Source of the DNA: Helicobacter anseris
Lineage (GTDB): Bacteria; Campylobacterota; Campylobacteria; Campylobacterales; Helicobacteraceae
Direction of reading: 5' to 3'
NCBI RefSeq assembly: GCF_003364335.1
Contig: NZ_NXLX01000001.1
Span: 64,001-128,000, forward strand
DNA length: 64,000 nt
Of the stretch, positions 55,465-62,239 are shown one piece after another. Position 1 is the stretch's first letter; every line of letters begins with the position of its first letter. The notes under the pieces are model-generated. The model did not search any database, was not told the DNA's origin, and saw only the letters and a list, made by a program, of their open reading frames with translations. The translations under genes were made by a program, and so were the position numbers.

Positions 55465-55929
55465 ATGTATCTAGACCAAATGACTAATCATCAAACGATA
55501 ATAGATATTAAACCTAGTTTTAGCGAATTGGCAATATACCACTATCTCTCTGAAGCGAAAAAATTCTATCCAAATTTTGATTTATGGTATTTTACAAATG
55601 TTCTCCCCTCACTTTTACGCAAAGAAAAGCAAATCCTAACGATAAAAGATGAGAAAAATCTCAAGGGTGTTGCTATTGTCAAAAATACACCAGAAGAAAA
55701 AAAAATTTGCACTCTCCGTGTAATAGAAAAATATCAAAATCGTGGAATTGGAATTAAGCTTTTTGAAAAGAGTTTTGAAGCTCTGCAAACCCGAACTCCT
55801 CTTTTGAGTGTTTCCGAAGAAAAATATCCAGACTTTAAGAAAATTTTTGACTACTATGGTTTTAAACTTACAAGCATTAAAAAAGACTATTACCGAATTG
55901 GAATACAAGAGTATTTCTTTAATGAATAG
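55465..55929 (+). CDS. GNAT-family acetyltransferase
   Basis: A 154-residue GNAT protein. The acetyl-CoA-binding loop is VIEKYQNRGIGIKLFEKSF. The N-terminal YPNFDLWYFTNV matches YPEFDTWYQKKA of the fusion at 52867-54093, so both GNATs belong to one subfamily. GDKNL- and PDFKKIFDYYGFKL-type segments complete the fold. The substrate may be RNA-linked, a protein or a small molecule; not known. A fossil gene tail starts at its stop. Confidence 0.8.
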   Translation: MYLDQMTNHQTIIDIKPSFSELAIYHYLSEAKKFYPNFDLWYFTNVLPSLLRKEKQILTIKDEKNLKGVAIVKNTPEEKKICTLRVIEKYQNRGIGIKLFEKSFEALQTRTPLLSVSEEKYPDFKKIFDYYGFKLTSIKKDYYRIGIQEYFFNE

Positions 55930-55985
55930 TTCTTGCGATACTTCTCCTCAAAAAAACAGTACGCAAAAACTCTATCATTCCTAGT
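55926..55985 (+). pseudogene. C-terminal fossil of a second pentapeptide-repeat membrane protein gene
   Basis: In one frame this reads IVLAILLLKKTVRKNSIIPS-stop, matching the last residues of the gene at 57213-59495 (QAIVIFSLQKTARKNSIIPS-stop). Over 39 bases (55952-55990) 35 are identical, all differences are transitions, and most are silent. So this is the tail of a paralogous gene whose body has been lost or replaced. Confidence 0.75.
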
Positions 55986-56063
55986 TGATTCAAAACTATA
56001 TTCTACTAGACATGGTTGGTGTAGTTTTTGTGTTACAATATGACAAAAATCTAAGGATATGAG

Positions 56064-56381
56064 ATGCAAGAAAATGTTTTGCACATCAAACATCAGTTTA
56101 ATGGGCTTGATTTTTTGGGTTCAAGAGGCTCTGGTGAAGTGCTTAGAGATTTGATATTGCAAGATATTGAGATGGAGAGAAGGGTAGTTTTAGATTTTGA
56201 GGGGATTATCGGTATTTCTCATGCCTTTGCTGATGAGGTGTTTGGGCTTCTTTTTGTCAAGATAGGATTAGAAAAAATTAAGCAATTTTTGAAAATAACA
56301 AATGCAGTTCAAATTATAAAAGATTTGGCAAACTTTGCCATCTTAGATCGCAAAAAATCCCAAAGTGTTCAATCTTTTTAA
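56064..56381 (+). CDS. STAS-like (DUF4325) protein
   Basis: A 105-residue protein. FLGSRGSGEVLRDLILQ and MERRVVLDFEGIIGISHAFADEVFG match the STAS-like DUF4325 family, which resembles anti-sigma-factor antagonists. It is encoded immediately before a histidine-kinase-type ATPase, and this pair may work as a switch (as SpoIIAA-SpoIIAB do). A TACAAT -10 box is at 56034-56039. Confidence 0.82.
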   Translation: MQENVLHIKHQFNGLDFLGSRGSGEVLRDLILQDIEMERRVVLDFEGIIGISHAFADEVFGLLFVKIGLEKIKQFLKITNAVQIIKDLANFAILDRKKSQSVQSF

Positions 56382-57075
56382 TAAATCTCTAAAAAGTGGT
56401 ATCACAAAAACTCACGATCTGCTTAAGTTTTTTATGGCTAAAGATTCCAAAGGAAAATTTTCAAAATGTTTTAAATTTTCCCAGAGGATACAGGTAGATG
56501 ATATTGCATCACATTTATCAAATTTTATTGCAGAAAGTCTTAAAGATGAGATTTCTTTAAAGGAAACAAAAGAGTTTGTTTATTATGTTTCAACTGAAAT
56601 TTTAAATAATGTTTGTGATCATTCTAATGCCTCTGGGTTAGCTCAAGCAAAATTTGATAAAGATGATTTTATGATTTGCGTATCTGATTGTGGTGTTGGG
56701 ATACCAAGTCGGATTTTTTCAAGATTTCCAGAGATTAAAAAATCCAAAGATGCGATTCTGAAGTCTTTGGAGCGTGGGGTAAGCGTAAGTGAAAATAGAA
56801 TCTATGGAGGGGAAAGAAATAGAGGTTATGGCTTTTTTATCACATCAGGTTTCTTGAAATATTTTGAAGATATGGAGCTTTTGATTGTTTCTGATGATGG
56901 TGTGATTTTTGCAAATCATCAAGAAACAAGAGCTTTATCTTTGGATACTTGTTTCAAGGGTGTGTTTGTTTGTATTAAATCTAGCTTTATGGGGATTGAT
57001 AAACAAAATTATGAAGTCAGCTCAATTGTTCGCGATATTATTGGATTTGAAGATGAAGATAGTTTGATTTTTTGA
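56365..57075 (+). CDS. GHKL/HATPase-type ATP-binding protein paired with the STAS-like protein
   Basis: About 236 residues. The Bergerat ATP fold is seen in EILNNVCDHSNA (N box), VSDCGVGIPSRIF (G1) and GERNRGYGFFIT (G2). It lacks a histidine-phosphorylation domain and any receiver, so it is more like an anti-sigma kinase or GHKL switch than a two-component kinase. The GTG at 56365 overlaps the STAS-like gene by 17 bases; an ATG at 56434 is an alternative. Confidence 0.8.
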   Translation: MFNLFNKSLKSGITKTHDLLKFFMAKDSKGKFSKCFKFSQRIQVDDIASHLSNFIAESLKDEISLKETKEFVYYVSTEILNNVCDHSNASGLAQAKFDKDDFMICVSDCGVGIPSRIFSRFPEIKKSKDAILKSLERGVSVSENRIYGGERNRGYGFFITSGFLKYFEDMELLIVSDDGVIFANHQETRALSLDTCFKGVFVCIKSSFMGIDKQNYEVSSIVRDIIGFEDEDSLIF

Positions 57076-57212
57076 GGCTTTCAAAAACTTTTTATACTCT
57101 ATCAAAGAAAATGTATTATAAAACTTTCTTAAATATTTAAATAGTTTTTTAGAAAGATTTTTGGTTGATTTTGGAATTTTAAATATCTATATTTATTTTA
57201 AGGAGAGAAGTA

Positions 57213-59495
57213 ATGAATGAAAAAACAGTAAAACATGTTACTAATTTGATTTTATCTGCAGATAGTGCAATGGAAGCTAAAGAACAAAAAGTATGTTTTG
57301 AATTGCTTAAGCAATTTGATGATTTTAAAAAACAAAATCAAGAATTTTTTAGGTCTGAATTTCCTATGGAACTTCAAAATAAAGAAGAATTTGAGCAAAA
57401 AGAGAAAAAACTTGCATCTTTTGTGTTTGAAAATTTTCTTGCAAAAAATTTAAATATCAATTTTGAGGATAAAAATATTGGAAATTTTAAATATCAAAAT
57501 GGGGGTTTTGAAATTTTTGGGTTTAGGGGATTGATTATTTATGAGATACCCAATGATTTTAATTTTTATTTTAAGAATTGTGAATTTCAAGGTATTCCTG
57601 TAAGAGGTGCAATGGAAGATGATAAAGATAAAGATTGGAGTAATGATGCTATAAGTTTTGGAAGTGATTTAAAAAATGTTAGTTTTTATCAATGTAAATT
57701 TTTACAATTAGTGATTTTTAATCAATCAGAGATTTATGCTTCTTTTGATCAATGTCATTTTTTAGAAGGTATTTTATGCAAATCATCTACTAACATTTGT
57801 TTTAAGAAAGCACTTTTTAATCGATGTAGATTTTATAAAACAGCAGATTTTTCAAAAGTGAAATTTGATTGCAATTGTGATTTTTCATCCATTGTTGTTT
57901 GTGATGCAAATTTTTCAAATACTATTTTCTCAAACAAGGCTTTATTTAGTAGTGCAAAATTTATTGGTGTAAATTTTTTTAGCAGCACCTTTGAAGAAGA
58001 TGCAGTTTTTAATAACACAAAATTTAGGTGTACTGCAATTTTTAATAAATCAAAATTTAAAAAGAATGCATTTTTTTCTAAAAGTAATTTTTATAAAATA
58101 GCAGATTTTACAAGAGCTTCATTTGGCACATCAGAAGAAAACTTCGAAATAGATTTTAAAGATTGTCAGTTTAAAGATAAGAGTATTTTTTCTAATGCAA
58201 GATTTTATAATAGTGTTTATTTTAATAACACTACTTTTGAAAAAGAAGTGGATTTTCACGAAAGTGAATTTAATAAAATCATATGTTTTTATGGGGTTGT
58301 TTTTCAAAAACCTTTTAATTTTTCTCATGCAGCATTTAGAGAAGGTGTAAATTTAGTAAATATAAAAATAGATTTTACTTTCTATAACTTGCAAGATTTT
58401 ATTGAGGAAAAAATAGAGGAGAAAATACCTAAATATAAGAGTAATTTATCTTGGATTAAAAAACTTTTTTCTTTTGGTAGAAGAGATGCTAAAAAATATA
58501 TAAATGATAGAGAGAGAAGTTTTGAGAGAGAAAAAATCGCAAATGATTATAGAGATTCTTTTAGAGTTTTAAAAAATACTTTGATTAAAGACAATAATAT
58601 TCTTGATGCATCATTGTTTCATAAGCTTGAGCTTTATTGCAAAGAAATTGCACTAGTAGGTGCGATGGATAGAGGAAAAAAGGCAAAAGTCTATAATGAT
58701 GTATATAAAAATTTAGAAAAAGTAAAAGATATTTTTGATAGATTACAATTAGCTTTTTATAGGCATTTGAGTGATCACCATACAAGCTTACTAAGGGTAG
58801 TTAATAATTTTTTTATTATTTTGATGACTTATTTTTTGATTATAGGATTTTTATTTGGTGAATTTGTTGGTAAAGATGATGAAGGTATAGCTTTGAGTGC
58901 AATAAAAAATTTTATAGTATCAGGAAATTGTATCAAATATTTTATAGCAATAATTTTGATCTTATTTAGTATATTTTTATTTTATTTCATCGTCCATGGA
59001 TTTATAACTATAGTGCAGTATTTTTCTCCAAATAGAGTTAAAGATACAGTAAAGAAAATAAAGGAATCTATTTTAAAAATTTTAAAAGTAGCTTTTGAAG
59101 AATTGCGCAAGACTATAAAGTTGTTACAATTCGTCATTATTATGCTTATTTTGTTTATTGTTATTTGTTGTGGTGAAGATTTTTTTGGTATTAAAGCTAA
59201 TGCACTTGATATTATTTTATTTTTGATATTGGCAAGCATTCCTGTATTTTTAATTTTGCTAGATGGTATTTTTATTAGAATATTATTAATACTTGCAACA
59301 TACATAACCTTTCTATGCATATTTTTGCAAAATATTCCACTGTATTTTGAAAAAATGAATGTTTTTAAATTAGATTTTTATTGCGTTGAAGAACCATTAT
59401 CTTATATTGTTGTTTTAGCTCATATGCTTTTGCAAGCCATAGTGATTTTTTCTCTCCAAAAAACAGCACGCAAAAACTCCATCATTCCTAGCTAA
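57213..59495 (+). CDS. Pentapeptide-repeat protein with C-terminal membrane segments
   Basis: A 760-residue protein. From about residue 125 to 380 a phenylalanine-centred pentapeptide-like repeat recurs every five or ten residues (ADFSKVKFDCNCDFS, ANFSNTIFSNKALFSSAKF, AIFNKSKFKKNAFFS), which folds as a right-handed beta-helix. Then a charged stretch with an EREK- and arginine-rich part, and from residue 525 about six membrane segments. AAGGAGAG precedes the ATG. It ends RKNSIIPS, shared with the upstream fossil. Similar large pentapeptide membrane proteins occur in Campylobacterota, and their role is unknown; a role in the defence island is possible. Confidence 0.83.
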   Translation: MNEKTVKHVTNLILSADSAMEAKEQKVCFELLKQFDDFKKQNQEFFRSEFPMELQNKEEFEQKEKKLASFVFENFLAKNLNINFEDKNIGNFKYQNGGFEIFGFRGLIIYEIPNDFNFYFKNCEFQGIPVRGAMEDDKDKDWSNDAISFGSDLKNVSFYQCKFLQLVIFNQSEIYASFDQCHFLEGILCKSSTNICFKKALFNRCRFYKTADFSKVKFDCNCDFSSIVVCDANFSNTIFSNKALFSSAKFIGVNFFSSTFEEDAVFNNTKFRCTAIFNKSKFKKNAFFSKSNFYKIADFTRASFGTSEENFEIDFKDCQFKDKSIFSNARFYNSVYFNNTTFEKEVDFHESEFNKIICFYGVVFQKPFNFSHAAFREGVNLVNIKIDFTFYNLQDFIEEKIEEKIPKYKSNLSWIKKLFSFGRRDAKKYINDRERSFEREKIANDYRDSFRVLKNTLIKDNNILDASLFHKLELYCKEIALVGAMDRGKKAKVYNDVYKNLEKVKDIFDRLQLAFYRHLSDHHTSLLRVVNNFFIILMTYFLIIGFLFGEFVGKDDEGIALSAIKNFIVSGNCIKYFIAIILILFSIFLFYFIVHGFITIVQYFSPNRVKDTVKKIKESILKILKVAFEELRKTIKLLQFVIIMLILFIVICCGEDFFGIKANALDIILFLILASIPVFLILLDGIFIRILLILATYITFLCIFLQNIPLYFEKMNVFKLDFYCVEEPLSYIVVLAHMLLQAIVIFSLQKTARKNSIIPS

Positions 59496-59546
59496 TCTAA
59501 AATATTTAGATTAAAAAAAGTGATTGATAAAATCATCAATCACTTT
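59493..59546. terminator. Tandem hairpin terminators between convergent genes
   Basis: Two stems: TAATCTAAA-ATA-TTTAGATTA (59493-59513) followed by an A run, and AAAGTGATTGAT-AAAATC-ATCAATCACTTT (59517-59546), a perfect 12-base stem. They separate the pentapeptide gene from the minus-strand toxin-like gene and mark the right edge of the island. Confidence 0.8.
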
Positions 59547-59552
59547 AAATAC

Positions 59553-61502
59553 TTATTGACAAAAGCCACTTTCACATTGATTGAGTGTTTGAGAGTTTAG
59601 TGGCGTCAGGCTTCCTCTAGCACTCGCTCCATCTCCAGAGCAATCATAAAATGATAATAACGCAGAGAGATTCCCCTCAAAAGCATTTCTAGGAGTTACT
59701 TGTATAGCAGAAATTGCTACCAAGTTTCTACCATCAGCCAAATGCATTCTAATCATTGCAGGATCTCTAGTAGGTGCCATTCCTCCTACAAAAGTTTCAT
59801 AATCAATTTCTGCAAGATTCACAGGCACTACACGCACACCTTGAGAAGAGCTCAAAACAGGTTGGATATGTGCTCCCAAAGTCCCAGTTTCATCTCTTCT
59901 AAAGCTAATAACCATCCAAGTGCTACCACTAGGAGCAGATAGAATTCTTTGGATTTCGTTATTGATACTACTCTCATCTCGTGCTAGTCCATTATAGACA
60001 AAGTCATATTGCCCCAAAGTCATATCCAAAGTGCCTCTGACTACCCGCATCGTTCTATCAAGTATATCTTCTCCTTCAAATAGTGAAAATCCTTGCACAT
60101 ATGCAAAATATTGATAATTTGTAAAAAGATTGGGGAATAGACTGTGAAAAGAGATAAAAGGGTCTGTGTTGGGATTGTATGCAAAAAGATGAGGGGTAAC
60201 AGGTAGATTAGGATACATTCCCAAGAGTTGGTATATCATCTCCATTGTTTGCAAGAAGCAAACTCCACATCCACCTACAGAAGTTCTCTCAGGGTTTTGA
60301 AAATCTGTGCTAATACCAATAGAATAAAGCAGTCTTAGCCAATCTTCATCAAAATTATAATCACTTGGGAATTTTACAGGATTGGTTTTGATTTTGTTTG
60401 CACCAGGACTTGGGCAATAATCTAGATTTTTAGAAAGATTTCCACCTAAAAATTTATAATAAGTGCGCAAGAAAGGATCTAGCACAAAATATGAAGTAGG
60501 GTGATTTGTCACATCTTGCTGGATATAAGAGCTATTTACTGTATATAAACTACCCCAATTTGGACCATATCTAGGAGTTCGCAGTATGTGTTGATTAGAA
60601 TCTAAAAATGCACTTCCCAAATCAGCCTGATAAACCATATCCCATTTGAGATTATTTGCGCTATCTGTATCTAGGCACATATCTGTAGAAATCCAATTCC
60701 AAGAGCTAGTTTTGGTGGAATTGGAGATAATGCACTCAAATCTTCCTTCTATTTGATTAAAAGTAAAAAGATGTTTATTTTCTGGATTGTAGAAGAAATA
60801 TATAGGCTCTTCACTACCTTTAATCTCTTTGCCAACAAAGTTTCTTTTGTCTTTGTAATACCATCCAATTGTGGTTTTGATATTAAGAGAATGCACTTGA
60901 GCTTTTGTTTCTACCCATTGTTTCATATTAGGGATAAGACTATGATCATAGTAGTCATTGGGATTACGAGAAATATAAAGATAGTATTTATAATCTTTGA
61001 TTCTATAATTTCCTACCTTGCTATAAAAGCCACCATCTTTAAAATACCAAACTTGTGAGGGATCATTTATTGCACAAGGACGCAATCTAATATAATCCCA
61101 TTCTTCTTGTTTGTTTAAAACAGAATAAGGTGCAGATAGACAAAGCCAAGTATCGCGACCAACATGCAAGGAAATTCTACGCAATACATCATATCTAGCT
61201 AGTGTTTGATACCTACAATTTTCTAAACTCACATAGCTTTCATTGGCGGTAAAAGTTGGGGCATAACAATATTCACTACCATTATGAGCTTTGATTCTAA
61301 TAGCCCTATCTTGCGGTTTATCTGCTGGTTGTTGTATGACTTTTGGAATAGCTGAAATTTTTTTTGTTTGAGATTTATCCGGAACAAGACTATTTGTTTT
61401 AGCCGGGATGATAGTGTTTTTATCATCTTTTGCAAAGAGATTTGTGGTTAAAAATAATAAACATGTAAAAAGCATAAGTATTGATTTTCTAAAAAATATC
61501 AT
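59553..61502 (-). CDS. Secreted DUF1561/PF07598-like protein with ricin-B-type lectin domain
   Basis: A 649-residue protein with a signal peptide (about 24 residues). Residues 45-190 look like a ricin-B-type lectin (RIKAHNGSEYCYAPTF, TWLCLSAPYSV, CAINDPSQVWYFKDGGFYS). A middle domain repeats this style (LKWDMVYQADLGSAFLD). The C-terminal 280 residues contain VGGCGVCFLQTMEMIYQLLG near residue 410, a signature that I associate with the DUF1561 family. Known members include Leptospira virulence-modifying proteins and Bartonella homologues. The family is implicated in host-cell toxicity. It is a single gene with its own terminator and promoter. Function here is inference. Confidence 0.8.
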   Translation of the reverse strand: MIFFRKSILMLFTCLLFLTTNLFAKDDKNTIIPAKTNSLVPDKSQTKKISAIPKVIQQPADKPQDRAIRIKAHNGSEYCYAPTFTANESYVSLENCRYQTLARYDVLRRISLHVGRDTWLCLSAPYSVLNKQEEWDYIRLRPCAINDPSQVWYFKDGGFYSKVGNYRIKDYKYYLYISRNPNDYYDHSLIPNMKQWVETKAQVHSLNIKTTIGWYYKDKRNFVGKEIKGSEEPIYFFYNPENKHLFTFNQIEGRFECIISNSTKTSSWNWISTDMCLDTDSANNLKWDMVYQADLGSAFLDSNQHILRTPRYGPNWGSLYTVNSSYIQQDVTNHPTSYFVLDPFLRTYYKFLGGNLSKNLDYCPSPGANKIKTNPVKFPSDYNFDEDWLRLLYSIGISTDFQNPERTSVGGCGVCFLQTMEMIYQLLGMYPNLPVTPHLFAYNPNTDPFISFHSLFPNLFTNYQYFAYVQGFSLFEGEDILDRTMRVVRGTLDMTLGQYDFVYNGLARDESSINNEIQRILSAPSGSTWMVISFRRDETGTLGAHIQPVLSSSQGVRVVPVNLAEIDYETFVGGMAPTRDPAMIRMHLADGRNLVAISAIQVTPRNAFEGNLSALLSFYDCSGDGASARGSLTPLNSQTLNQCESGFCQ

Positions 61503-61634
61503 TTTAATATCCTAATGTTTGAGATTAAAACATTATATAAAAAAGTTAAGATTTTTCTATTAGATATCACTATTTAAATTTTATTAGATATCACTCTATA
61601 CAATGCACGCATAATTTTAAAAAAAGGATACAAG

Positions 61635-62204
61635 ATGAGTAAAAAAGTTTTAATCCCTCTAGCAGATGGCTTTGAGGAAGCAGAATTTATCGGTATAGCA
61701 GATGTTTTAAGAAGAGCAAGTGAAATGCACAAAGATTTAGAAATTATCATCGCATCTTTAGATGATAAGCTTTTGGTAAAAGGTGCAAATGGTATTTTTA
61801 TCCAAGCAGATACGACGCTAGATTCTCTAGATTTGTCATCTCTTGAGGCTATTGCTCTTGCAGGTGGATATGGTGGTATGAATAATCTCAAGAATTCTTC
61901 AAAGATTATCCAAATTATCAAAGATTTACACTCAAAAAATAAGCTTGTAGCGGCTATCTGTGCTTCTCCTATGGTATTAAATCACGCAGGAGTATTGCAA
62001 GGTGATTTTACTTGCTATCCAGGTTGTGAGGCAGGCTTGAATGGAAATAGAGTAAATCAAGCAGTGGTTGTAAATGGTAATGTTATCACTTCAGCAGGAC
62101 CAGCTACTGCAATTTTATTTGGATTGGAAATTGTGCGTTATCTAGTAGGAGAGGAAACTTACAAGGCACTTTATGAAGGCTTGCTTATCCCTCTGACAAA
62201 ATAA
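61635..62204 (+). CDS. DJ-1/PfpI family protein
   Basis: A 189-residue protein with KVLIPLADGFEEAEFIGIADVLRRA at the N-terminus and VAAICASPMVLNHAGVL holding the reactive cysteine with the following backbone strain motif. EEAEF holds the glutamate partner. DJ-1/ThiJ proteins repair glyoxal-damaged proteins or nucleotides or act as redox chaperones. AAAAGGAT precedes the ATG. It is divergent from the toxin-like gene and convergent with lon. Confidence 0.93.
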   Translation: MSKKVLIPLADGFEEAEFIGIADVLRRASEMHKDLEIIIASLDDKLLVKGANGIFIQADTTLDSLDLSSLEAIALAGGYGGMNNLKNSSKIIQIIKDLHSKNKLVAAICASPMVLNHAGVLQGDFTCYPGCEAGLNGNRVNQAVVVNGNVITSAGPATAILFGLEIVRYLVGEETYKALYEGLLIPLTK

Positions 62205-62212
62205 TACTTCAA

Positions 62213-62239
62213 AAGATAGAATCTTTATGATTCTATCTT
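62213..62239. terminator. Bidirectional terminator between the DJ-1 gene and lon
   Basis: AAGATAGAATC-TTTAT-GATTCTATCTT forms a perfect 11-base stem with five-base loop, nine bases after the DJ-1 gene stop and overlapping the lon stop codon by two bases. Confidence 0.8.

Noticed and set aside
54071-55929. Prophage fragment
   Set aside because: No integrase, capsid, tail or lysis genes are present; the genes overlap tightly like a defence module rather than a phage.
56365-57075. Two-component histidine kinase
   Set aside because: It has the ATPase boxes but no phospho-accepting histidine domain and no response regulator beside it.
55944-59497. Integration site (attL/attR) flanking a mobile cassette
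   Set aside because: The repeat differences are mostly at synonymous positions and keep the same frame and stop, which fits coding paralogy; no integrase is nearby.
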